A DNA stretch of 64,000 bases from Arcobacter suis CECT 7833 (GTDB lineage Bacteria; Campylobacterota; Campylobacteria; Campylobacterales; Arcobacteraceae). The position numbers and the translations under genes were made by a program. The stretch covers positions 1,426,001-1,490,000 of the forward strand of contig NZ_CP032100.1 of NCBI RefSeq assembly GCF_003544815.1. Direction: 5' to 3'. Positions 29,487 to 38,642 of the stretch are shown one piece after another (positions within the stretch are counted from its first letter, which is position 1; every line of letters starts with the position of its first letter). The notes beneath the pieces are model-generated. The model made no database searches. It worked only from the letters and a program-made list of their open reading frames with translations, and was not told the origin of the DNA.

Positions 29487-30752
29487 ATGAAAGCAATTTG
29501 CGTATCTGCAATTTCTTCTAATCAAGGTAAAACATTATTAACCACGGCTTTATTACATTATTTTAAAAAAAGTGTAAGAGCATATAAAATTGGTCCTGAT
29601 TATATAGATCCACAATTTCATGAAATCATTTCATCAAGAGCTTCAATAAACTTAGATACTTTCATAATGAATAAAAATCAAGTAAAGTGGATATTTAATA
29701 AATATAATGACCAAAATATTTCTATACTTGAAGGTGTAATGGGATTTTATGATGGAATGGATAAAGGTTCATCAGCTTATGATGTTACAAAACTTCTAAA
29801 TATTCCAACTATTTTATTATTAGATGGAAGTGGTTCATATATTACTATTAGTGCCGTTTTAAAAGGTCTTAAAACTTACAAAGAAAATAACACTATAAAG
29901 GCTGTTGTTTTAAATAAATTATCATCTTCTATGCATTATGAGCTTATTAAAAATCAAATAGAAAAAGATTTTGATGATATTTTTGTATTAGGTTGGATAA
30001 AAAAAGATTTACAAACACTAAAAGAGACACATTTAGGATTAGATTTAATTGATGCAAACAAAGAGTTATTAGAATCTCTTTCAAATGAAGTATTAGAAAA
30101 TATTGATTTAGAAAAACTTGAAAATATTGCAACTTTTGAAGCAAATACACAAGAAAATTACCCTTTTGATAATTTTAAAAAAATAGATAAAAAAATATCT
30201 ATAATAAAAGATGAAAATTTTTCATTTGTTTATTATGACAACATTATGTTTTTACAAGAACTTTTTGAAAAAGTTGAGTTTATAGATTCAACAAAAGATG
30301 AAAAAATAAGTGAAAATAGTGATGTTGTTTATATTGCAGGTGGATATGTGGAAACAACAGCTTCATATAATAAAATAAAAAACTCTTCAAATTTTAGAAA
30401 TTCTCTTATAAATCACTCAAAAACAAAACATATTTATGCTGAATGTGCAGGATTATTATATCTTGGAAATAAAGTTGATGAAAAACAGATGAGTTCTATT
30501 TTAGATATTGATTTTACTCTTACAAATAAAAGAGTTCGGCTTGGATATTACTACTCAACAAATGGAATAAAAGGTCATGCTTTTCATTATACAAAACCCC
30601 TTGATACAAAAAACGGTGTTGATATTTTGAGTAAATCAGAAAATTCAAAAGGAGAGTTTGGAGCTTGGAAAAAAAATAAAGTTTATGGAACTTATTTACA
30701 TACGATGTTTAGAAACAATATTAATATATTAAAGGATTACTTTGGAATTTAA
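29487..30752 (+). CDS. cbiA: Cobyrinate a,c-diamide synthase CbiA
   Basis: Glutamine- and ATP-dependent amidation of the a and c side chains of cobyrinate. The N-terminal dethiobiotin-synthetase-like domain has the P-loop-type SSNQGKTLL (about 9-17), YKIGPDYIDPQFH and ILEGVMGFYDG. The C-terminal class I amidotransferase domain carries the nucleophile Cys320 in AECAGLLYLG and the later His in KGHAFHYT. At 421 residues it is slightly short. AGAGG precedes the ATG. It heads the rightward operon, although the enzyme acts after the ring-forming steps. Confidence 0.93.
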   Translation: MKAICVSAISSNQGKTLLTTALLHYFKKSVRAYKIGPDYIDPQFHEIISSRASINLDTFIMNKNQVKWIFNKYNDQNISILEGVMGFYDGMDKGSSAYDVTKLLNIPTILLLDGSGSYITISAVLKGLKTYKENNTIKAVVLNKLSSSMHYELIKNQIEKDFDDIFVLGWIKKDLQTLKETHLGLDLIDANKELLESLSNEVLENIDLEKLENIATFEANTQENYPFDNFKKIDKKISIIKDENFSFVYYDNIMFLQELFEKVEFIDSTKDEKISENSDVVYIAGGYVETTASYNKIKNSSNFRNSLINHSKTKHIYAECAGLLYLGNKVDEKQMSSILDIDFTLTNKRVRLGYYYSTNGIKGHAFHYTKPLDTKNGVDILSKSENSKGEFGAWKKNKVYGTYLHTMFRNNINILKDYFGI

Positions 30753-31452
30753 AACAGAAGAACCACCAATAAATATTGGTGCAGACATATCAATACGGTC
30801 ATTTGAAATGATTGAAGAAGAGTTAAAAGACTACCCAAAAGCAGATGAATTTTCTTTTGAACAAAAAGAAGTTATTTCAAGATTAATTCATACAACAACT
30901 TGTTTTAATGAGGTTTTAGAAAATATCTATTTTTCACCAAATGCCATAGAAAAAATACAAAACTTACTTCAAAATAAAGCAAAAATAATTGTTGATGTAA
31001 ATATGATAAAAGTTGGTCTTAGCGACTTTTATTTGAAAAAATATGAAACAGAAGTTGTATGTTATATAAATGAACCATTTACTTATGAAATGGCTGAAAA
31101 AAACAAAACAACTAGATCTTATGCTGCTGTTGTTGAAGCTATAAAAAAACACAAAAATGAACCAATGATTTTAGCTTGTGGAAATGCCCCTACTTTTATT
31201 TATGCAGCAATTAATACTTTACTTGAAGAAAAAGTTGATTTATCAAAAGTTGCCCTACTTTTATTTCCAGTTGGTTTTGTAAATGTAGTTGAATCAAAAG
31301 ATTATGGAAGAAGATTTTGTGATTTTTTTGATGTTGCTGGAATTATTATGCAAGGAAGATTTGGAAGCTCAACAATGACTGTTGCCACACTTCATGCGAT
31401 TTTTAAACTAATCAAAGATTATGATGGAAGCGAAAAATATAATGGAAAATAG
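30742..31452 (+). CDS. cbiC: Cobalt-precorrin-8 methylmutase CbiC
   Basis: Moves the methyl group from C11 to C12 of precorrin-8, giving cobyrinate. The catalytic His50 in LIHTTTCF, the VVCYINEPF segment and the conserved end region ALLLFPVGFVNVVESKD are present; 236 residues is a little above average because of an N-terminal extension. Start is TTG at 30742, supported by AAGGA eight bases upstream, overlapping the cbiA end by 11 bases. Its 3' end overlaps the ferredoxin-like gene. Confidence 0.92.
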   Translation: MEFKTEEPPINIGADISIRSFEMIEEELKDYPKADEFSFEQKEVISRLIHTTTCFNEVLENIYFSPNAIEKIQNLLQNKAKIIVDVNMIKVGLSDFYLKKYETEVVCYINEPFTYEMAEKNKTTRSYAAVVEAIKKHKNEPMILACGNAPTFIYAAINTLLEEKVDLSKVALLLFPVGFVNVVESKDYGRRFCDFFDVAGIIMQGRFGSSTMTVATLHAIFKLIKDYDGSEKYNGK

Positions 31453-31897
31453 ATTATTTAATATGATGGGTTCAGAAGTTGTATCAGGATTTTCTTGCAA
31501 ACCTGTAAAACTAGTTCCAGATAAACCAATAATGCACTTTAAAACTCATATATTTATTTGTGGGGATGAAAGATGTGGAGGAGCCCATAAAAATGAAAAT
31601 ATAGCTGCTGATTTAAGAGATATTTTAAAAAAAATCAATCTAGCAAATGGTGAAACTAGAATTAAAATATCAAGAACTGGATGTTTTGGAGCTTGTAGAT
31701 TTAGAAGTGTTGCAAATATTTATGAAAATACAAAAACAAATGGCTTTGAAGCAAATAACAATATTTGGCTAAGAAATATACATAAATATACAAAAGAAAG
31801 ATGGATTGAATTATTCACTGCCTTAGCTCAAAATAAAAGCATTGATGATTTAGATTTTAAACAAGTTCCAATGAGTGAACCTTCAACTTATAAATAA
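31442..31897 (+). CDS. Thioredoxin-like [2Fe-2S] ferredoxin within the cobalamin operon
   Basis: A 151-residue protein with the CX4C...CX3C pattern of thioredoxin-fold [2Fe-2S] ferredoxins: Cys40, Cys45, Cys81 and Cys85. I chose the ATG at 31442, spaced from GGAAG, rather than the frame's first ATG at 31421, which lies deep inside cbiC. It is wedged between cbiC and cbiD with overlaps on both sides, so it should work with them. Some anaerobic cobalamin operons carry ferredoxin-like proteins (for example CbiW). A redox role in corrin reduction or redox control of the cobalt is inference. Confidence 0.8.
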   Translation: MENRLFNMMGSEVVSGFSCKPVKLVPDKPIMHFKTHIFICGDERCGGAHKNENIAADLRDILKKINLANGETRIKISRTGCFGACRFRSVANIYENTKTNGFEANNNIWLRNIHKYTKERWIELFTALAQNKSIDDLDFKQVPMSEPSTYK

Positions 31898-32925
31898 TGA
31901 ATCAAGAAAAAAAAGTATTAAGAAAAGGACTCACAACAGGAGTTCACGCATGTTGCGCATTTTCAAGTGTTCTTGAAGCATTTATTGTTACAAAAGAATT
32001 TGTTTTTGGAAAAATAAATAAAATTGACAATGATGACTTAGATGTTACAAAAGGCTGTGAAATTGTTGTGAGTATTAGTGCTAAAAAAGAAGATTTAGAA
32101 TTTAATGAATTATCTTTAATGCCCCAAAGAACTCAAATTGGAACAAATTCTTTGGAAATTTATGCGGGAATTGGCGTAGGAGTTGTAACAAAAAAAGGTT
32201 TAAAAATAAAACCAGATTTTCCAGCAATAAATCCAGTTCCACTAGAAAATATGCAAAAAATATTTGAGAAAAAAGTAAAAAACCTTGAAAATATAAATAT
32301 CTTTTGTACGGTTTCTGTAACAAATGGCGAAGAAATAGCCAAACAAACAGCAAATGCAAAAGTTGGTGTAATTGGCGGAATTTCAATATTAGGAACAACT
32401 GGAATTGTAAAACCAGTTTCAAGTACGGCATATATTGATTCAGTAAAAACTGAAATAGAATTTGCAAAACAAAACGAATTAGAACCTTTGATTTTTACTT
32501 TAGGAAACTCTGCTTTTAGAGTTTTTAAAGAAAAATATGATGAAGGACAAATTGTTGAAGTTGCAAATTTTGTTTATGATTCTATTGAAATAGCAAATAA
32601 TTTGGAAGTAAAAAAGATTATTTTTGTATGTGGAATAGGAAAAATGACCAAAGTTTATCAAGGGTTTAAAAATACTCATAATAGATTTGGTGTTATTGAT
32701 TTTGAAAGATTAAAAGAAGATATAAAAAATGAATTAGCTTATGAAGTAGATATTGAATCTACAAAAACTGTAAAAGGCATTTCAGAAGAACTAGAAAAAG
32801 TGGGACTCATAAATGCTTTATATTCAATGATTGAAAGAAAAGCAAATGAACAAATAAAAACTTGGTTTCCAACTTCAAATGTGGAAGCTTTAATATTAGA
32901 AGAAAAGGAGGTAACAGGATGGTAA
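31897..32925 (+). CDS. cbiD: Cobalt-precorrin-5B C1-methyltransferase CbiD
   Basis: Methylates C1 of the contracted ring in the anaerobic pathway. The conserved N-terminal LRKGLTTGVHACCAF is the CbiD signature (LRxGxTTGxxAaAA), followed by GIGVGVVTKKGL, NPVP, a GGISILGTTGIVKP block and FVCGIGKMTK. Length 342 is typical. Its ATG overlaps the preceding stop codon by one base, and its own end overlaps cbiET by seven bases. Confidence 0.94.
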   Translation: MNQEKKVLRKGLTTGVHACCAFSSVLEAFIVTKEFVFGKINKIDNDDLDVTKGCEIVVSISAKKEDLEFNELSLMPQRTQIGTNSLEIYAGIGVGVVTKKGLKIKPDFPAINPVPLENMQKIFEKKVKNLENINIFCTVSVTNGEEIAKQTANAKVGVIGGISILGTTGIVKPVSSTAYIDSVKTEIEFAKQNELEPLIFTLGNSAFRVFKEKYDEGQIVEVANFVYDSIEIANNLEVKKIIFVCGIGKMTKVYQGFKNTHNRFGVIDFERLKEDIKNELAYEVDIESTKTVKGISEELEKVGLINALYSMIERKANEQIKTWFPTSNVEALILEEKEVTGW

Positions 32926-34082
32926 CAATAGCTGGAAATGGTATGGGAGATTATGATTTTTCAAACTTAGAATTAAACTTTTGTAATTATGACAAAATCA
33001 TTTGCGACCCAAATTTTATTGAAAATGGCAGAACTATTTTAAAACTAAAATTCAAAGATGCTCAAGATTATATATTAAAAAACTATGACAAAGAAAACCT
33101 TTTATATGTGGTTACAGGTTCGCCACTATTTTATTCAGCAGGAACAATAATCGCTAATAAATTGCCAAAAAATGAAGTTAAATTAATAAACAATATTTCA
33201 TCAAAAACTTATCTTTTAGAAAAATTATTTATTAGTGAAAATGATGTAAGTGTAGTTTCAATTCATGGAAGAATTTCTATTGATTTGGAAGAGTTTTTAA
33301 AGAAAAAATATACTTTTGTACTTTGTGATAAAAACTCAATTACAAGATTAAATGAAGCTTTGAGTTTTTTTGATAAAAACTCAATTACAACTTTCATTGG
33401 TTATAAACTTGGATACAAAGATGAAATAATCCAAGAAATAAATATTTTTGATTTTGATGAAAAAAGATTTGATTTAAACCAAGCTTTTGTTTTATTGATA
33501 AAAAGAAATTTTGAACATAAAAGTGCCATTTGTGAAGATATTGAATTTGAAACACAAAGGGGAATGATTACAAAAAAATACAAAAGACATTTAAGCTTAC
33601 AAAACCTTGATTTAGAACCAAACCAACTTCTTTGGGATATTGGTGCTGGAAGTGGAAGTTGTGGGATTGAGGCTTTTAAAAGATACAAAGTAAGAACTTT
33701 TTATTTTGAGAAAAACGAAACAAGAGTTGAATTTATCAAACAAAATTTAACAAATCATTTTGTGTGTGATTGCAAACTTTTTATTGGTGATGCTGAGGAT
33801 TATTTTGAGAACTTAGAAGAAAAACCACAAAGAATTTTCTTAGGTGGTGGTGGAGAAAAAGTTATAGAAAAACTTCCATATTTATATGAAAAGTTAGACG
33901 AAAAAGGAATTATGCTAATAAATGCCATTACTTTAACCAACTTAAGCCAAATGATAAATGTTTTAAATGAAGCAAATATAGAGTTTGAAACCCATTCTAT
34001 TTCTCTTACAACATATAAAGACAAACTAAATTTAGTAGAGCCAGAACGGCAATTATTTCAATTAAAGGTATATAAAAAATGA
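32919..34082 (+). CDS. cbiET: Fused CbiE-CbiT: cobalt-precorrin-7 C5- and C15-methyltransferase/decarboxylase
   Basis: Methylates C5 and C15 and removes the C12 acetate carboxylate. Residues 1 to about 190 are the CbiE tetrapyrrole methylase (VTIAGNGMGDYDF, VTGSPLFYSAG). Residues about 205-387 are the CbiT domain with the SAM loop LLWDIGAGSGSCGIEAF near residue 237 and FLGGGGEK. The frame is open further upstream to 32862, but AGGAGG at 32906-32911 fixes the start at the ATG at 32919 (387 residues). The fusion is common (also called CobL). It overlaps cbiF by four bases. Confidence 0.93.
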   Translation: MVTIAGNGMGDYDFSNLELNFCNYDKIICDPNFIENGRTILKLKFKDAQDYILKNYDKENLLYVVTGSPLFYSAGTIIANKLPKNEVKLINNISSKTYLLEKLFISENDVSVVSIHGRISIDLEEFLKKKYTFVLCDKNSITRLNEALSFFDKNSITTFIGYKLGYKDEIIQEINIFDFDEKRFDLNQAFVLLIKRNFEHKSAICEDIEFETQRGMITKKYKRHLSLQNLDLEPNQLLWDIGAGSGSCGIEAFKRYKVRTFYFEKNETRVEFIKQNLTNHFVCDCKLFIGDAEDYFENLEEKPQRIFLGGGGEKVIEKLPYLYEKLDEKGIMLINAITLTNLSQMINVLNEANIEFETHSISLTTYKDKLNLVEPERQLFQLKVYKK

Positions 34083-34831
34083 TTTATTTTATAGGTGCAG
34101 GTCCTGGAGATCCTGATTTAGTTACTGTTAAAGCTCAAAAAATATTACAAATCGCAGATGCTGTTTTATTTACAGGTTCACTTGTACCAAAAGAAGTTTT
34201 ATCTTGGTGCAAAAATGATGCAATTATTGAAGATTCACAAGGAATGAAATATCCTGAAATTTTTGATTTTTTATTAAAATACAAAGATAAAATCGTAGCT
34301 CGTGTACATACAGGTGATCCTTCTATTTATTCAACAATTGCAAAACAAATAGAGTTTTTAAAAGAACAAAATATTGAATATAAAGTAATTCCAGGAATTA
34401 CAGCAGCTTTTGGAGCAGCTTCAAGTTTAGGTATTGAATACACAATTCCAGGAGTTTCTCAAACTCTGATTTTATCAAGAATCGAAGGTAAAACTCCAAA
34501 TCCTGAAAAACTTGAAAATATTCTTGCTTGTAAAAATTCTTCTTTGGCTTTTTATTTATCAATATTGTTATTGAAAAAATTAAAAAATACAGCCTACAAA
34601 ATGGGTTATTCAAAAGAGACTCCTTGTTGGGTTGTTGAAAAAGCAACTTGGGAAGATGAAAAAATTTATAAAGGAACAATTGATGATATAGAAAAACAAG
34701 TATCTCATATAAGTGGTGTTGCTTTGATTTTATTTGGAGATTATTTAAACCAAAAAGAAACCGAAGAATCACATTTATATGTAAAACCCCTAATTAAAGA
34801 ATTAAAAGAGAGTAGAAAAAACAATGAATAA
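34079..34831 (+). CDS. cbiF: Cobalt-precorrin-4 C11-methyltransferase CbiF
   Basis: A 250-residue SAM-dependent methylase acting at C11. Family blocks in order are IGAGPGDPDLVTVKA, LFTGSLVPKEVLSWC, VARVHTGDPSIYST, KVIPGITAAFGAASSLGIEYTIPGVSQTLILSR (quoted in part) and CWVVEKATWEDE. Specificity for C11 is supported by SLVP and the SRIEGKTPNPE segment characteristic of CbiF/CobM. It overlaps both neighbours, cbiET and cbiG. Confidence 0.95.
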   Translation: MIYFIGAGPGDPDLVTVKAQKILQIADAVLFTGSLVPKEVLSWCKNDAIIEDSQGMKYPEIFDFLLKYKDKIVARVHTGDPSIYSTIAKQIEFLKEQNIEYKVIPGITAAFGAASSLGIEYTIPGVSQTLILSRIEGKTPNPEKLENILACKNSSLAFYLSILLLKKLKNTAYKMGYSKETPCWVVEKATWEDEKIYKGTIDDIEKQVSHISGVALILFGDYLNQKETEESHLYVKPLIKELKESRKNNE

Positions 34832-35840
34832 ATTAAAAATAGCAATTGTTACAATAAATCAACCAAGTTTAACAGCTGCTTGTAACTTGGTTCCTTATTT
34901 ATATGATTATCAGGTTGATGTTTTTGGAAAAAAAGACTTAATACACAATTTAGAAAATTTAAATTTATATGACAAAATCGATGATATTATGGCACCTGCT
35001 TGGGAAGGTTATGATGCAATTATTTGTATTTTAGCAATTGGAGCGGTGGTGAGAAAAATAGCGCCATTTTTAAAAGACAAATCAAGCGATCCAGCAGTTA
35101 TCGTTATAAATCTAAAGCTTGATAAAATCGTTCCACTTTTAAGTGGTCATTTAGGTGGAGCAAATGAATTAAGTGACATTATAGCTTCAAGAATACCTTC
35201 TTGCCAAAACTTTGTTTCAACAGCAACTGATCAAACAAATACTTTGGCTTTTGAAATGTTTGCAAAAAAAAATGATTTAGAAATTCACAATTTGAAACAA
35301 TTAGCTCTTATTTCCAATTCACTTTTAAATAAAAAAGAGGTTGAAGTTCTAACTTATGAGTCGATTTTTCAAACTATTCCAAATAAAGAAAATCTAAAAT
35401 TAGTAAAAGAACAATCTTCAAATTTATGTGTGAATATAACTCCCTTTGATAGCCCTCTTTTAACTTTTAAACCAAAAGTTTTTTTAGGTATTGGTTGTAA
35501 TAGAAATACAACTTTTCAAGAGATAAAAAATGCAGTTTTTTTATTTTTACAAAAACATAAATTAAAAATTGAACAAATACAAAATATTGCTTCATATGAA
35601 GCAAAAGCAGATGAAGTAGGACTTTTAGAGTTTGCAAAAGAGTACAACTTTGATATTAAATTTTTTCATGAAGCTGAAATAAATGCACTTCAAGGGAATT
35701 TTTCTACTTCCCAAGCAACAAAGTTTTTTGGAGTAAAAGGGGTTAGTGAACCATCATCAATTTTGGTTTCAAAATATAAAGAGTTAATAATACCTAAAGA
35801 GGTATATGAAAATAAAATTACAATAGCAGGAGCAATATAA
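34824..35840 (+). CDS. cbiG: Cobalt-precorrin-5A hydrolase CbiG
   Basis: Opens the delta-lactone of cobalt-precorrin-5A and releases acetaldehyde, a step specific to the anaerobic route. N-terminal ICILAIGAVVRKIAPFLKDK and VPLLSGHLGGANELSDIIAS are the CbiG_N hallmarks. The C-terminal domain begins with FLGIGCNRNTT and ends with KGVSEPSSIL. Length 338 is normal. It starts inside the end of cbiF (8-base overlap) and is two bases from cbiH. Confidence 0.94.
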   Translation: MNKLKIAIVTINQPSLTAACNLVPYLYDYQVDVFGKKDLIHNLENLNLYDKIDDIMAPAWEGYDAIICILAIGAVVRKIAPFLKDKSSDPAVIVINLKLDKIVPLLSGHLGGANELSDIIASRIPSCQNFVSTATDQTNTLAFEMFAKKNDLEIHNLKQLALISNSLLNKKEVEVLTYESIFQTIPNKENLKLVKEQSSNLCVNITPFDSPLLTFKPKVFLGIGCNRNTTFQEIKNAVFLFLQKHKLKIEQIQNIASYEAKADEVGLLEFAKEYNFDIKFFHEAEINALQGNFSTSQATKFFGVKGVSEPSSILVSKYKELIIPKEVYENKITIAGAI

Positions 35841-35842
35841 AA

Positions 35843-36625
35843 ATGAAAAGATTATACATAGTATCAACAGGAGCTGGTGGGTTAGGATATATTTCACCAG
35901 AAGCAATAAACGCAATAAATGAATCAGAAGTAATAGTATCTTATAGTAAATATGCAAGAGAATTAGGAAGCCTTATAAAAGGTAAAGAGTTATTTACATC
36001 AGGAATGACTCATGAAATAGCAAGATGTGCTCAAGCAATCGAATACGCAAGACAAGGCAAAACAACAGCAATTTTATCAAATGGCGATGTAAATGTTTAT
36101 GGAATGGCAACTTTAATCGTAGAATTAATGGAAGAAAAAAAGTTATGGGATGAAATAGAAGTTATTTCACTTCCAGGTGTTACTTCATTTTTAGCTGCTG
36201 CTTCAAAAGTAGGAGCTCCTGTGTCTCAAGATTTTGCAATTATTTCTCTTTCAGATAGATTAACAGATATAAATTTAATTGATAAAAGAGTTAAATCAGC
36301 CCTAGATTGCGACTTTGTAATAGGAATTTATAATCCAAAATCAGCAAAAAGAGTTCAACCATATCTAAATTTTATGGCAGCTTTAGAAGGATATGAAGAT
36401 AGAATTGCAATTATTGCTTCAAATGTGGGAAGAGCAGAAAAAGAAGAGATTACAATAACAAGTGCTCAAGATATAATAAATCAAGGTTTAAATCACCCAC
36501 AAGTTACAATGTCAACTCTTATAATCATTTGTAACTCAAATGCAAAACTTACTTCAAATGGAAAAGTTTTAACTCCAAGAGGTTATTTGAATAAATATGA
36601 ATTAGATGGAGAATTAAAAGCCTAA
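35843..36625 (+). CDS. cbiH: Cobalt-precorrin-3 C17-methyltransferase CbiH
   Basis: Ring-contracting methylase acting at C17. The N-terminal loop is STGAGGLGYISPEA, then VSYSKYARELGSLIKG, ILSNGDVNVYGMA, ISLPGVTSFLAAASKVGAP and the late CbiH/CobJ block IGIYNPKSAKR and IASNVGRAEKE. At 260 residues it is the ordinary single-domain form without an iron-sulfur extension; the separate [2Fe-2S] gene in the same operon may supply such a function. It is the last gene of the operon, followed by a strong terminator. Confidence 0.94.
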   Translation: MKRLYIVSTGAGGLGYISPEAINAINESEVIVSYSKYARELGSLIKGKELFTSGMTHEIARCAQAIEYARQGKTTAILSNGDVNVYGMATLIVELMEEKKLWDEIEVISLPGVTSFLAAASKVGAPVSQDFAIISLSDRLTDINLIDKRVKSALDCDFVIGIYNPKSAKRVQPYLNFMAALEGYEDRIAIIASNVGRAEKEEITITSAQDIINQGLNHPQVTMSTLIIICNSNAKLTSNGKVLTPRGYLNKYELDGELKA

Positions 36626-36641
36626 TTGGCTTTTAATTTTT
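36612..36641 (+). terminator. Terminator of the cbiA-cbiH operon
   Basis: An 11-bp perfect stem (AATTAAAAGCC with GGCTTTTAATT), 5-base loop and a T-run. It contains the last codons and stop codon of cbiH. Confidence 0.85.
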
Positions 36642-36720
36642 CTCCCTTAAAAACCTGCGTAATACCTTCTTTATTGAAAATTCAATACAATACGAAACTA
36701 AAACAAAAACAAGGCAAATA

Positions 36721-36951
36721 ATGGGAAGAGCAAATAATTCAAGTGTTGATACAACAAAAGGTGATAGATTAGCAAAAAAAATGAATGAAAAAAGAAACAT
36801 TCTAAAAGCAGGCTTCGCACCAGATGCAGCTGATAAAAAAGAACAAATTATAAATGCTAGAAAAGCTGCAAATTTAGAAGCTGAAAAAGCTAAAAAAAAG
36901 AAAAATGCAAAATTAGCTAAAGCTGCAAAGAAAAAAAATAAAAAGAAATAA
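36721..36951 (+). CDS. Small Lys/Ala-rich basic protein, unknown function
   Basis: A 76-residue protein with a very basic, low-complexity second half (runs of Lys and Ala from about residue 50). The N-terminal RANNSSVDTTKGDRLAKKMNEKR is hydrophilic. The composition suggests RNA, DNA or ribosome binding, but no domain is recognised. It has AAGGC before the ATG and its own terminator, between the cbi operon and the convergent B12-uptake genes. Confidence 0.6.
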   Translation: MGRANNSSVDTTKGDRLAKKMNEKRNILKAGFAPDAADKKEQIINARKAANLEAEKAKKKKNAKLAKAAKKKNKKK

Positions 36952-36970
36952 TAAAGTTTAGACTATTTTA

Positions 36971-36999
36971 AAAAAAGTATAAATAACTTATACTTTTTT
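36971..36999 (+). terminator. Bidirectional terminator
   Basis: A 12-bp stem (AAAAAAGTATAA with TTATACTTTTTT) and 5-base loop with T-runs on both strands. It lies after the basic small gene and covers the end of the convergent permease gene. Confidence 0.8.
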
Positions 37000-37947
37000 A
37001 TTTCTTCTAATCAACAAATATACAAAAAATGGTGCTCCAATAAACGCAGTTACAACTCCAATTGGTAAAGTTGAATCTGTATTTAAATTTCTTGAGATTA
37101 AATCTGAAAACACTAAAAATATTCCTCCAAAAAAGAATACAGGAAAAAATAATTTATCAGCACTTTGTTTATAAATAAGTTTGATAATATGAGGAATCAC
37201 AAGCCCAATAAAGCCAATTGGTCCTACAAAACTAATACTAATTCCTACACTTAAAGAAACTACAATTAAAAGAAGTAAACTAATCTTGTTTACATTTAAA
37301 CCTTTTAAAAAAGCTGTGTCATTACAAATAAGTAAAAGCTTGATTTTTTCTTTATTAAAATAAACTACAAAATAAAAAATAGCACTCACTATCATGATAA
37401 TAAAACCATTAGAAAACCCAACTGTATCTAAACTTCCAAGAGTAAATCTAATAATTGAATAATTCTCTTGCAAATTACTCATATAAAAAACCAACATCAA
37501 AGCTGAACCATAAAAATATGATAAAGAAATTCCAATAAGTAAAATCGAGTTTGTAGAAACTGCAACTGAATTTTTATTTATTCTTTTAGAGATAAAATAT
37601 AAAATCAATATTGTTACGATTGAGCCGAAAATAGAAGAAATAGAGATATTTAACATAGGAAAAAATACTATTGCAATTGCTGTAAAAAGTGTAGTTCCAC
37701 TTGCAATTCCCAAAGTATAAGGAGTTATTAGTTCATTTTTAAAAATAATTTGAAATATCAAACCACCCAATGATAAAATTCCACCAACAAAAAAAGCCAA
37801 TAAAACTCGAGAAACTCTTAAATCCCAAAAAACCATATTTGCACTATTTGTTGAATCCAAAACATCACTTAAGTTTAGTGTAATTTCCCCAAAGAATGGT
37901 GAAATAAGAATAATAATAAAAGCAAAAACATATAAAGCTATTTTCAT
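36988..37947 (-). CDS. btuC: FecCD/BtuC-type ABC transporter permease
   Basis: A 319-residue inner-membrane permease with about nine or ten helices. The family signature GPIGFIGLVIPHI sits near residue 240, with the ATPase-contact region, and the opening FWDLRVSRVLLAFFVGG is typical of B12/siderophore/haem importers. It overlaps the ATPase gene by four bases and is last in the receptor-binding protein-ATPase-permease operon. Beside the cbi genes corrinoid is the likeliest substrate, but ferric siderophore or haem remains possible from sequence alone. Confidence 0.85.
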   Translation of the reverse strand: MKIALYVFAFIIILISPFFGEITLNLSDVLDSTNSANMVFWDLRVSRVLLAFFVGGILSLGGLIFQIIFKNELITPYTLGIASGTTLFTAIAIVFFPMLNISISSIFGSIVTILILYFISKRINKNSVAVSTNSILLIGISLSYFYGSALMLVFYMSNLQENYSIIRFTLGSLDTVGFSNGFIIMIVSAIFYFVVYFNKEKIKLLLICNDTAFLKGLNVNKISLLLLIVVSLSVGISISFVGPIGFIGLVIPHIIKLIYKQSADKLFFPVFFFGGIFLVFSDLISRNLNTDSTLPIGVVTAFIGAPFFVYLLIRRNKKV

Positions 37948-38642
37948 AAATTCACCACCAAATGATTTTGCAATTTCAAAATAGTATTATTGTAAAACTT
38001 TTGTAAATTTTCATTTGTAAAAAACTTTTCATGTTCATCGAAGAATTCGATTTTTCCATCTTTTATAAATAAAATTTTATATTTTAGAGCATTTGCTAAA
38101 TCAAGATTGTGAGTAATAATGATTTTTTGTTTTAATAAATCAGAATTAAAAATCTCAAAAACCTCTTTTAATCTACTAATATCCAAGTTTGCTGTAAGTT
38201 CGTCAAAAATTGTTATTTCTGCATCATGCATAATACTTGAAGCCAAAAGTAAAAGTTGTTTTTCTCCTGAACTAAAAGCTTTACAATATCTATTTTCTAA
38301 TTTTTCTAGTTTTAATAAAGAGATTATTTTATCTATTTTTTCATTATCTACTATATCAATACTTGAAAGTTCCAAAAACTCTCTTAATGTAACATATTCA
38401 TCAAAAATTGAGAGTTTTGGAGGAATATAATTTATAAATTTTGCTCTTTTTAAGTCAGCTAACTTTGATATATTTTCACCAAATAATTTTACTTTATCAT
38501 TTGCTATTAAATTTGATAAAACCTTTGCTAAAGTTGATTTTCCAGCACCATTTTCACCTAAAATTATCAAATTCTCATTCTTTCTTAAACTAAAAGTTAT
38601 ATTATGTAAAATCTCACTACTATAATTATTTATTTCTAACAT
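37944..38642 (-). CDS. btuD: ABC transporter ATP-binding protein (BtuD-like)
   Basis: A 232-residue ATPase with Walker A GENGAGKST at 29-37, a variant ABC signature FSSGEKQ, Walker B ITIFDEL and the switch His in IITHNLD. The signature differs from the canonical LSGGQ but is still plausible. The gene overlaps both the binding-protein gene (17 bases) and the permease gene (4 bases). It is cytoplasmic and energises import of the same substrate as its neighbours. Confidence 0.87.
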   Translation of the reverse strand: MLEINNYSSEILHNITFSLRKNENLIILGENGAGKSTLAKVLSNLIANDKVKLFGENISKLADLKRAKFINYIPPKLSIFDEYVTLREFLELSSIDIVDNEKIDKIISLLKLEKLENRYCKAFSSGEKQLLLLASSIMHDAEITIFDELTANLDISRLKEVFEIFNSDLLKQKIIITHNLDLANALKYKILFIKDGKIEFFDEHEKFFTNENLQKFYNNTILKLQNHLVVNL

